DNA of 64,000 nt from Faecalibacterium sp. I4-1-79 (lineage in GTDB: Bacteria; Bacillota; Clostridia; Oscillospirales; Ruminococcaceae). Positions 57,202 to 64,000 of the stretch are shown piece after piece. Within the stretch, counting starts at the first letter, position 1; the number at the start of each line of letters is the position of its first letter. Made by a program: the position numbers and the translations under genes. The stretch lies in contig NZ_CP094467.1 in NCBI RefSeq assembly GCF_023347235.1, positions 620,001 through 684,000 on the forward strand. Direction: 5' to 3'. The notes beneath the pieces were generated by a model. It saw only the letters and a list, made by a program, of their open reading frames with translations. It was not told the DNA's origin and made no database searches.

Positions 57202-59082
57202 TTAGTCTGTACTCAGAGCAGCATTTCCGGTGCTTTCAAGTTGTTTAGCAATCATGCTTTCCAGTTCCTGCGTGATCGTTGCGCAATTTGCAACACGGTA
57301 ATTCCAGAAATAAGAAACACCTTCGCACTCTTCCACGGATAAATCGCTGTTGACCAAAAGCAAGCTTTCTGGTGTCACGTTCAGCTTTTCGCACAGAGAA
57401 GCATATTTTCCATAATCAATGCTTCGGCTGGAGGATTTGGCTTCTACCCAGAAAAATTTTCCATTGATGGAGAACACGACATCCAGCTCATGCGTGTTTC
57501 CTGCGGATGCCGTTTCTGAAAGAATCACATTGGAGCAAACCGAAACTTCTGCGCCCTGCTCCTCCTGATAGCGGTTCAGAATCTGCTGAACTTGATGCTC
57601 TACAAAAAGTTCCAGCCACTTTCCGCTCAAAAAATGCCGGACGGTCTCATTTTGCGCAAGTTCATAGACGATATTCTGCGGGTAAATCACAATGGCTGCA
57701 AAAAGTCCCATTTTGTCCCACGTCTGAGCAATCTCTGAAAGTGTGGCAAAGGATTTTTTGGACGCACCCTTTGGGATACGGAACGAAAAAGAGCCGTCGC
57801 TCTGCATATGTGTTCGGATAAACTGCAAGAAATCCACCACCACCGGATCGCAAAGAGCCTCGCCTGTTTTCCATGCCATCCGCTGAACAGCAATCGGTGG
57901 GAGTTTTTCCGGCACGACCTGCTGAACGATTTTATACCCACAGCGTTCCAGATGCTCCAATGCGGTCAAAGGCTTCTGGATTTTTGCTTTGACTTCGGGC
58001 TTTTCTGCGCCGGATGTATTCTCGGCCAGATAGTTGAACTTCCATCCGTATTCCCAAGCAGGCGAACGGGTCAGTACTCCGACCGCATGAAATCCGCTGT
58101 CATGATCCTCCATCGGAAATGTGAACTTGTTCTTATGAACATTGGTTTGGAGCGTTTTGTTTTTCAGTGCTTTCTGATAAGCGGCAAGAAAAAATTCCTT
58201 TCCCTTATACGCCAGCTCACTGGAATTGTTTGCAGAAAGACCAGCATTTTTTGCCAAAGAGAGGAGCAGACCGGTCGCTTTGGGCAGTTCAAGGATATGT
58301 TCCATCTGCGCACCGTCCGGAATATTTGCATGATCGGACTGCGACGATTCGTCTGCCGGAATCTCCTTTGCTGGTGCAGAAACCTCGGGTGCCTTTTTTG
58401 AAGCAATTTCAGATTTTCCAGACTTGGGCAAGGGCTTTGGCTCCGTGTAAACTTCCGCAATGAATGATTCATAGGAATCGATGCACGGAAGTTTTCCTGC
58501 CGCTGCAAGGCCTACATAGATTGCAGCCGCCCGCGAGGAATCGCCATAATACTTTTTAGAATCCGCTGCGGCAGCAATATCAGAAAAGGCATTATATCTG
58601 CTCAGCTGCGCAGCCTTTTCCGGGAACTGCTTCAACGCACGGCAGTAGAGCCACTCAAAAAATGAATCCGGGTGCGGCTCTATCGGATACTCACTTCCTT
58701 CTAAAGAGTAGCGTAGCAGCTTTCCATTGGTTCGCAGCCGAGTGTCCTTATGGACTTTGGATGGCGCACAGGTCAGAAGGTCAGCGAATGGACCACCATG
58801 TTCAAATACCATGGCGGCTTCAAAAACCGTGCTGATGGGCACATCCTGCGCAACAGAATCCAGACGCAGCAGAAGCCGCAGAGAAGAAACAGCCTCACCC
58901 TCCGGCTGAACGGATGCAGAGCTGACTTCCAGAATTGAAACATCCGGGTCTGTTGTATGGACGGCATCATGGACGGCACGGATATTCTGCCGCTTGCTAC
59001 CTTTTATCCACGTGAATGTCACCGGCTGTTCTTTGCAATAGGGGTAGCCGGATATGGGAAAACAAATGGTTCGTGTAGCCAT
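57202..59082 (-). CDS. Fusion of NADAR-like (DarT1-antitoxin type) domain with PD-(D/E)xK nuclease domain
   Basis: The 626-aa protein opens MATRTICFPISG and continues with FTWIKGSKRQNIRAVHDA, then STVFEAAMVFEHGGPFADLL, RLRTNGKLLRYSLEG and FFEWLYCRALKQFPE, a sequence course like proteins annotated as DarT1-associated NADAR antitoxins (AFQxSKVFENGGPYxDLL), up to residue ~210. A Lys/Ser/Ala linker (215-260) and a middle domain follow. Residues ~440-600 look like a Card1/Can2-type PD-(D/E)xK nuclease: GKWLELFV (E491), HELDVVFS (D534) and FFWVEAKS (E547, K549). Here the NADAR Lys is missing (AM for SK), so this part may only bind ADP-ribose-like ligands. Start 59082 has GGAGGTG; the longer frame is unsupported. 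It is opposite to the relaxase and is likely cargo, probably defence. Confidence 0.6.
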   Translation of the reverse strand: MATRTICFPISGYPYCKEQPVTFTWIKGSKRQNIRAVHDAVHTTDPDVSILEVSSASVQPEGEAVSSLRLLLRLDSVAQDVPISTVFEAAMVFEHGGPFADLLTCAPSKVHKDTRLRTNGKLLRYSLEGSEYPIEPHPDSFFEWLYCRALKQFPEKAAQLSRYNAFSDIAAAADSKKYYGDSSRAAAIYVGLAAAGKLPCIDSYESFIAEVYTEPKPLPKSGKSEIASKKAPEVSAPAKEIPADESSQSDHANIPDGAQMEHILELPKATGLLLSLAKNAGLSANNSSELAYKGKEFFLAAYQKALKNKTLQTNVHKNKFTFPMEDHDSGFHAVGVLTRSPAWEYGWKFNYLAENTSGAEKPEVKAKIQKPLTALEHLERCGYKIVQQVVPEKLPPIAVQRMAWKTGEALCDPVVVDFLQFIRTHMQSDGSFSFRIPKGASKKSFATLSEIAQTWDKMGLFAAIVIYPQNIVYELAQNETVRHFLSGKWLELFVEHQVQQILNRYQEEQGAEVSVCSNVILSETASAGNTHELDVVFSINGKFFWVEAKSSSRSIDYGKYASLCEKLNVTPESLLLVNSDLSVEECEGVSYFWNYRVANCATITQELESMIAKQLESTGNAALSTD

Positions 59083-59103
59083 GAACACCTCCAACTTTTT
59101 AGG

Positions 59104-59117
59104 ACAAACAGGTTTGT
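59104..59117. promoter_or_regulatory. Palindrome in the leader of the nuclease-fusion gene
   Basis: ACAAAC-AG-GTTTGT is a perfect 6+6-bp inverted repeat 22 nt before the start codon and just downstream of the -10 box, a possible repressor or autoregulatory site. Confidence 0.45.
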
Positions 59118-59188
59118 GTAAATCAAGTATAGCACAATCCCGGATGTGCTGCATAGCACTATTTTCTGCTTCCGGGAATCTATCTGTG

Positions 59189-59221
59189 CAAAAAGTGCCG
59201 ATACCACAGGCATCGGCACTC
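59189..59221 (-). terminator. Terminator of the coiled-coil gene
   Basis: AGTGCCGA pairs with TCGGCACT around an 11-nt loop, followed by T residues on the minus strand. Confidence 0.75.
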
Positions 59222-59416
59222 AGATCAAAAAAGCGTTTTGCAAAAATGCGTAGCCTGCATCCACCGGATGCAGAACACAAGGGGTTTGGGCACAGCCCAA
59301 CAAGCATTTTGAATTTGGATTTTGAAAAATCCGATTCAAAAATTGCAAGTTGGTACCAAGTTGCACTGCTTGCGACGTAGATGTTTCCGTCAACTGCTGC
59401 GTCAGAAATTTTCAGA

Positions 59417-59752
59417 TCATTTCAACTTTGCGAGGATATCGTCTGCGCTCACGCCGCTTGCCAGCAGCTTTTTCAGCACGTCCTCTGCTTCAGCTTTCTT
59501 TGCGGATTCCGCTGCTTTAGTTTCAGCTTTGACTTTTTTAGCTTCGATTCTGGCGATTTCCTTGTCGATAGATTTCAGTTCTGCTTTCTTGGCTTTCAGG
59601 TCAGCTTTCAGCGCATCAATGTTCGCAGTGATGGATGCAATTTCAGCGGCAGCGGCTTCCTTTGCAGACTGCTTTTCAGCAATCTGTGCAGCAAAGTCAA
59701 CGGTTGCTTTTACGGTCTTGGTCTTGTTCTTGCTTCCTTTAGGACGGGGCAT
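59417..59752 (-). CDS. Small basic coiled-coil protein, mobile-element type
   Basis: The 111-aa protein starts MPRPKGSKNKTKTVKATVDF, a basic start common in element-borne proteins, then a long Ala/Lys/Glu coiled coil (about 30-90: EIASITANIDALKADLKAKK) and a short tail VLKKLLASGVSADDILAKLK. No enzymatic motif is seen. GGAGGTG fixes the start at 59752. It lies between the nuclease fusion and the integrase on the minus strand. Confidence 0.7.
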   Translation of the reverse strand: MPRPKGSKNKTKTVKATVDFAAQIAEKQSAKEAAAAEIASITANIDALKADLKAKKAELKSIDKEIARIEAKKVKAETKAAESAKKAEAEDVLKKLLASGVSADDILAKLK

Positions 59753-60356
59753 AGGGGACACCTCCAATGTTTTTTGATGGTTTCAGTATAACACTCGTTT
59801 TTTATGTTCGCAAGAGGTGCAGTTTGTAGAATAAAAATATTTTTCGATTGAAACAATAAATCGATTTTGGAATATGCACCGGCGTGGGTTGCCAACTCGT
59901 TGGAGAATATCTCCCGCTGGTCGCAGAGCGGTTCAAAGCATTTGGCAACGGCATCTTTTACAGTCGTGATGAAGTTCACCTCAATATGATGCTGCAGAGT
60001 TCGTGCGGCTGTGCATACGCATCTGCGTATGCTGCAAAAGTATTTTATGATACAGAGAATGTGCAGCCGCGTAATGGCAAAGAATATATTTAATAAAAAA
60101 AGTATCCTCCATATGGAAAATGGAGGATACCGATCTTTCGACATCGTTGTTTGAATTCTTCTATTATTTTATCATGGTTATATCTGGGAATCAATAGAAA
60201 CCCTTACAAATGCATCCCACATGACCTTAGAAAAAACCTCGCAGAAGCTGAAAGTTTTTTGCACATTGCCCAGTTCTACATGAAAAATCCAGCTGAAAAC
60301 GAAGGTGGACAAAATAAGTGGTCAGATGGGTGTCCAAGATGCAGGAGGAAACAGAA
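59753..60356. other. 604-bp gap before the integrase gene
   Basis: It is AT-rich. The stretch 59880-60070 keeps open frames on both strands and may be a worn gene fragment, but I do not recognise it. It includes the inverted repeat at 60102-60130 that recurs after the integrase gene. Confidence 0.5.
60102..60130. repeat. Hairpin repeat copy A flanking the integrase gene
   Basis: GTATCCTCCAT and ATGGAGGATAC form an 11-bp stem with a 7-nt loop. Its complement matches copy B at 61531-61556 over 26 nt with one mismatch, so the integrase gene lies between inverted copies. Confidence 0.8.
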
Positions 60357-61511
60357 ATGGCACGACGGGGAGAAAACATTCATAAACGCAAAGATGGTCG
60401 GTGGGAAGGCCGCTATATCAAAGCGCGCACACCGGAGGGGAAAATCCAGTGGGGCTACGTCTATGGCACAGTCTACGCTGAGGTCAAACGTGTGCTGATT
60501 CAAAAGAAAGCAGAGGCAGGCTTCTACAATCTAAAGAGAACCGACCTGACCTTTGAAGCACTGGCTGAGGTATGGCTGCACTCCCAGCGGAATGCAGTAA
60601 AAGAATCCACCTATGCGCATTACTCGTACACGCTGCACAAATATCTTCTTCCGGTTTTGAGTAAAGTGCCAGTCGCATCCCTTGAGGAAAGCTTTCTGGA
60701 ACAAGCTATGCAGCAGATCATCGCGCCCATAGATGCCGCACACAAGCCGCTGGGGAACTCCTCTGCCCGGGAATGCCTCTCGATGTTACGGCGCATCTGC
60801 AAATATGCCGCGCACTTGCGCCTGATTCGTCCGATGGAGCTGGAAGTAGCGCTGCCAAAAGCCATCGACAAAATTTCTGTACCCCTCTCCCCGGCGGAGC
60901 AGCAGCGGCTTTATCAGTATGTACAGGAGAACCCAACGCCCCGCAAAATTGGCTTATTATTAGGGGTGGAATTGGGGCTGCGTATTGGTGAGATCTGCGG
61001 CTTACAATGGGGCGATTTCGACCTAAAACTCGGAACGCTAAAAATCAACCGGACAGTCTGCCGAATTTCCTGTGGAGATGGTCACACGAAGGTGGTCATC
61101 CAGACGCCCAAATCCCGCACCTCCCGCCGGGAAATTCCAATCCCGAAGCAGCTGCTTATTATGCTGAAAAAGCTGCGCGGATGTGTCAGCAATGCTGCAT
61201 GGTTTCTGTCCGGCAACGAGTCCAATCCCACCGAACCCCGCTGCTACCGGAAAAGCATCAAAGCATATCTGAAACAGGCAACTGTCCGGCAGGTACGTCC
61301 GCACGCGCTGCGCCATACCTTTGCAACGACCTGTCTGCAGGCGGGGTGCGATATAAAGACCCTCAGCGAATTGTTAGGACACGCTAACGCCAACATCACC
61401 TTGCAGCGCTATGTGCACTCTGACCTGACTCGAAAGCGCCGGGAGATGAACCGAATTTTCTCCCATCAGGTGTCCATGAGGGGCGGGAAGACACTAAATA
61501 TGACGCAGTAA
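60357..61511 (+). CDS. Tyrosine recombinase/integrase
   Basis: The 384-aa phage-type integrase has an N-terminal arm-binding part (ENIHKRKDGRWEGRYI), a core-binding SAM-like domain (YAHYSYTLHKYLLPVLSKV) and a catalytic domain with LGLRIGEICGLQWGD (first Arg), PHALRHTFATTC (HxxR), SELLGHANANITLQRYVHS (His and the nucleophile Tyr). AGGAGG lies 9 nt before ATG 60357; the earlier start at 60318 is unsupported. All catalytic residues are present, so it may still be active. It probably moved the mobilisable island. Confidence 0.93.
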   Translation: MARRGENIHKRKDGRWEGRYIKARTPEGKIQWGYVYGTVYAEVKRVLIQKKAEAGFYNLKRTDLTFEALAEVWLHSQRNAVKESTYAHYSYTLHKYLLPVLSKVPVASLEESFLEQAMQQIIAPIDAAHKPLGNSSARECLSMLRRICKYAAHLRLIRPMELEVALPKAIDKISVPLSPAEQQRLYQYVQENPTPRKIGLLLGVELGLRIGEICGLQWGDFDLKLGTLKINRTVCRISCGDGHTKVVIQTPKSRTSRREIPIPKQLLIMLKKLRGCVSNAAWFLSGNESNPTEPRCYRKSIKAYLKQATVRQVRPHALRHTFATTCLQAGCDIKTLSELLGHANANITLQRYVHSDLTRKRREMNRIFSHQVSMRGGKTLNMTQ

Positions 61512-61530
61512 TGTATAATTTCTATGCCGT

Positions 61531-61556
61531 TCCTCCATTTTCCATGTGGAGGATAC
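61531..61556. repeat. Hairpin repeat copy B after the integrase gene
   Basis: TCCTCCATTTTCCATGTGGA and the following GGATAC (61531-61556) are the inverted copy of 60102-60130, one mismatch in 26 nt, 20 nt after the integrase stop. Confidence 0.8.
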
Positions 61557-61583
61557 CCCTTTATGCGGGAAGGGGTGAACAAG

Positions 61584-63788
61584 GTGGCATTGCGTCTGTT
61601 TGAGCACAACGAGAAAGCATATCATGCGGCAGTCCGGATGATGGACCAGTATGGCAAGGCTGCCATTGTTCATCCGACCGGCACCGGAAAGAGCTACATT
61701 GCGTTCAAGCTGATCGAGGACAACCCAGAGAAGGTCGTAATCTGGCTTTCTCCCAGTGAATATATCTTTAAGACCCAGCTGGAGAGCCTGAAAAGAAACG
61801 ACCCGGATTTTCCGTTGGCAAACGTTCACTTTTACACCTACGCCAAACTGATGTGCTGCACGCAGACACAGCTGGACGAAATTGCGGCGCAGAAGCCTGC
61901 CTATATTATACTCGATGAATTCCACCGTGCCGGTGCTGAATGTTGGGGCGAAAGCACGGTGGCTTTATTAAAGTTATGCCCGGATGCAAAGCTTCTGGGG
62001 CTGACAGCGACAAACATCCGATATCTGGATAATAACCGCGATATGGCTGAAGAGCTTTTCGATAGCCGTGTTGCGAGTGACATGACCCTTGGCGAAGCAG
62101 TCGTCAGGGGTATTTTGCCTGCCCCGAAATATGTGACCACAGTTTATCAGTACCAGAAAACGCTTGCAAAGTATCAGGCACGGGTGGATAACCTGCGGGC
62201 ACCGGGCATTCAGGATGTGAATCAGAAATATCTGGACGCCCTGCGCCGCGCTTTGGAACAAGCGGATGGGTTGGACAGTGTTTTTGCCCATCATATCACG
62301 AATAAGGCTGGCAAGTACATTGTGTTCTGCGCCAACAAGGAGCACATGGACGAGATGGTGTCCCATGTGCCGGAGTGGTTCGCCGGGGTCAACCCGGACG
62401 TGGTGGTATACGAGGCTTACTCGGATGATCCGAATACGGACAAGGCGTTTGCGGACTTCAAGACGGATACGACCAACCGGCTGAAGCTGCTGTTCTGCAT
62501 CGATATGCTCAACGAGGGCGTCCATGTGGAAGGTATTTCGGGCGTCATTTTGTTCCGGCCTACCATCTCGCCCATCATCTACAAGCAGCAGATCGGACGC
62601 GCCTTGACCGCTGGTGATAATACGACACCACTTATCCTAGATGTTGTCAACAACTTTGAAGGTCTGACCAGCATTTCCGGTCTGCAAAGTGAGATGCAGG
62701 AGGCGGTTCATCGGCTCTATGCCAACGGTGAGGGTGACAAAATCGTCACCGAGCGGTTTGAGGTCATCGAGCAGGTGCACGACTGCCGGGTGCTGTTTGA
62801 GCAGCTGCAGGCAAGCCTTTCTTCCAGCTGGGAGCACTACTTTTCCGAGGCGAGCATTTACTACGCAGAGCACGGCAACCTGAATGTCCCGAAACTGTAT
62901 AACACGCCCAGCGGTCTGAGCCTTGGGGTGTGGCTGGTGACCCAGCGCCGGGTGCGCGAGGGGCAGATCCAAGGAAATCTGACCGAGCAGCAGATCGCAC
63001 GGCTGGACAACATCGGCATGGTCTGGGGCAACCGGAAAGAAATTGCGTGGCAGCACGGATTTGAGGTTGCCAAGAAATACCACGATACCTACGGGAACCT
63101 GATGGTGCCCGGAAAATATGTAGACCCGGACGGCTACCCTTTGGGACAGTGGATCATCAAGACCCGGCAGCAAAAGCTGAACGGCCGCTTAAAAGAAGAA
63201 CGCATCGCACAGCTGGATGAGATCGGTATGGTGTGGAACATTTTCGATGCCAAGTGGGAAAAGGCTTATGCACTGGCTGCAGTCTATTACGAGGAAAACG
63301 GAAACCTGAATATCCCGCGTTCCTATGTAACAGCGGCTGGTGAACGGCTGGGGCAATGGGTCGCAAGCCAGCAATGGGCGTACCCGAAAGGAAAGCTGAC
63401 GGACGAACAGGTCGAACGGCTCAACAGAATCGGGATGTACTGGGGCAACCGCAATGACCGCCAGTGGAACGAGGGATATCAGGAAGCGAAGCGCTACTTT
63501 GATGCCCACGGCAACCTGAATGTACCAGCCGATTATGTGTCACCGGGTGGTTACAACCTTGGAAATTGGGTCAAGCGGCAGCGTTATACCCGCCAGAATC
63601 CTGAAAAAAGCTGCGCTGTGCTGACAGAGGAGCGTATTGCAAAGCTGGATGCAATCGGGATGCGGTGGGAGAAAGCGGATTCGAGACCGCGCCGGTTGGA
63701 GTTGGCACAAGGACCTCATAGGGAAAGCGAAAAACTGAATGTTTCAGCTAACCACAAAACGGGGGAAGATATCGGTTTGTGTAGTTGA
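61584..63788 (+). CDS. DEAD/DEAH helicase with four helicase-associated repeats
   Basis: The 734-aa superfamily 2 protein has motif I HPTGTGKSYIAF, II ILDEFHRAG, III LLGLTATNIR, IV-V region YIVFCANKEHMDEM and LFCIDMLNEGVHVEG, and VI QQIGRALTAG. The C-terminal half carries four helicase-associated (HA) repeats of about 65-70 residues, each with a GNLNVP-type core and an IGMVW/IGMYW end (about residues 420-705). HA-repeat helicases often lie on accessory DNA; a nucleic-acid translocase or defence role is plausible. I chose GTG 61584 (AAGGGG 9 nt upstream, giving the usual short start before LFEHN); ATG 61563 is possible. Confidence 0.85.
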   Translation: MALRLFEHNEKAYHAAVRMMDQYGKAAIVHPTGTGKSYIAFKLIEDNPEKVVIWLSPSEYIFKTQLESLKRNDPDFPLANVHFYTYAKLMCCTQTQLDEIAAQKPAYIILDEFHRAGAECWGESTVALLKLCPDAKLLGLTATNIRYLDNNRDMAEELFDSRVASDMTLGEAVVRGILPAPKYVTTVYQYQKTLAKYQARVDNLRAPGIQDVNQKYLDALRRALEQADGLDSVFAHHITNKAGKYIVFCANKEHMDEMVSHVPEWFAGVNPDVVVYEAYSDDPNTDKAFADFKTDTTNRLKLLFCIDMLNEGVHVEGISGVILFRPTISPIIYKQQIGRALTAGDNTTPLILDVVNNFEGLTSISGLQSEMQEAVHRLYANGEGDKIVTERFEVIEQVHDCRVLFEQLQASLSSSWEHYFSEASIYYAEHGNLNVPKLYNTPSGLSLGVWLVTQRRVREGQIQGNLTEQQIARLDNIGMVWGNRKEIAWQHGFEVAKKYHDTYGNLMVPGKYVDPDGYPLGQWIIKTRQQKLNGRLKEERIAQLDEIGMVWNIFDAKWEKAYALAAVYYEENGNLNIPRSYVTAAGERLGQWVASQQWAYPKGKLTDEQVERLNRIGMYWGNRNDRQWNEGYQEAKRYFDAHGNLNVPADYVSPGGYNLGNWVKRQRYTRQNPEKSCAVLTEERIAKLDAIGMRWEKADSRPRRLELAQGPHRESEKLNVSANHKTGEDIGLCS

Positions 63789-63878
63789 TAGCGCGATCCA
63801 AAGCACTTGCTGCAATTTGGGTCGGAGAAGTTACGTGAGTCGTAAAAAGAAAATCTAAAGGAGTTATTGGAGAGGATT

Positions 63879-64000
63879 ATGTCAAAGTTTCAGCATGATG
63901 TAATGTTGCGGATTGTAAAGATCTTGAATGTTCTGATGATCGAGCTGCCGTTTGCGGCCTGCTGGTTCCTGTACTACTCGCACCAGACCTATGCAAATCT
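63879..64000 (+). CDS. Membrane protein, 5' part only (possible sugar transferase)
   Basis: From ATG 63879 (AGAGGA upstream) the frame is open to the window end: KFQHDVMLRIVKILNVLMIE then LPFAACWFLYYSH. It begins with an amphipathic stretch and a TM helix, as polyprenyl-phosphate sugar transferases of exopolysaccharide clusters do, but 40 residues are too few for a firm call. Confidence 0.4.
   Translation, partial: MSKFQHDVMLRIVKILNVLMIELPFAACWFLYYSHQTYAN

Larger units (their letters stand above)
59083..59416. other. Gap between nuclease-fusion gene and coiled-coil gene
   Basis: It holds an operator-like palindrome (59104-59117), an extended -10 (TGC-TATACT, minus, 59126-59134) and the terminator of the coiled-coil gene (59189-59221). 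No ORF is convincing. Confidence 0.55.

Noticed and set aside
59710-60144. 144-codon minus-strand ORF before the coiled-coil gene
   Set aside because: Overlaps the promoter region and start of the 111-aa gene; a short stretch looks protein-like but no family is recognised and no ribosome site is seen, so it is left as a possible worn fragment.

Overview
The window is a GC-rich, gene-dense chromosomal segment from an anaerobic gut Firmicute, most likely Faecalibacterium or a close Oscillospiraceae/Ruminococcaceae relative. Indicators are the IspH-ribosomal protein S1 fusion known from Clostridia, pectin-degrading GH28/GH105 enzymes, SAM-I riboswitch control of metK, a BaiN/HI0933-type flavoprotein, TRAP and Mgl transporters, and strong Shine-Dalgarno sites. 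Names rest on reading the proteins, not on database searches.

Layout. 1-2.4 kb: pectin/rhamnogalacturonan enzymes (GH28 cut by the window edge, GH105). 2.5-5.2 kb: SpoIIQ-like M23 protein, then a TetR regulator with an MFS exporter and two matching operators. 5.4-11.5 kb: flavoprotein, cmk, plsC-type acyltransferase, ispH-S1 fusion, GtrA protein with a foreign-looking motif, a 44-aa membrane protein, deoC. 11.7-18.1 kb: GGDEF protein, SAM riboswitch-metK, PRPP synthetase, Tat-exported esterase. 18.2-27.4 kb: ABC exporter pair, AzgA-type purine permease, M16C peptidase, small membrane protein. 27.4-31.3 kb: mglBAC galactose importer.

31.9-41.6 kb is a compact, intact viral structural cluster on the + strand: small packaging-position gene, TerL, portal, a Prp-like cysteine protease fused to a scaffold-like region, N4-gp56-type capsid protein, small head proteins, adaptor, tail-hub-like protein and a Gln-rich ejection-like protein. 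No recombinase, repressor, lysis or fibre gene is seen. The protease-scaffold fusion carries an L27-like Prp cleavage motif at its own domain border, and the capsid protein starts with the same type of motif. This is the best candidate for an undescribed system: a capsid cassette with its own Prp maturation protease built as a self-processing polyprotein.

41.6-46.3 kb: tRNA-His and tRNA-Arg, PAP2 phosphatase, DUF1643 protein, a cytoplasmic ParB-like/BMP fusion coupled to a metallophosphoesterase, and a small DUF6465-like protein. 46.7-47.0 kb holds a GH2 gene scrap next to a tiny perfect inverted repeat. 47.0-53.6 kb: TRAP transporter (dctPQM plus a second dctP) with a YesM/YesN-type two-component system. 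53.6-55.1 kb: Crp/Fnr regulator divergent from a 4Fe-4S protein.

55.15-61.56 kb is a decayed mobilizable island: IS3 transposase scrap, truncated MobC, MobP-type relaxase, a fusion of a NADAR-like domain (as in DarT1-associated antitoxins) with a Card1-like PD-(D/E)xK nuclease, a small coiled-coil protein, and a tyrosine integrase flanked by near-identical inverted repeats. It is followed by a DEAD/DEAH helicase with four helicase-associated repeats, and the window ends inside a membrane protein gene.
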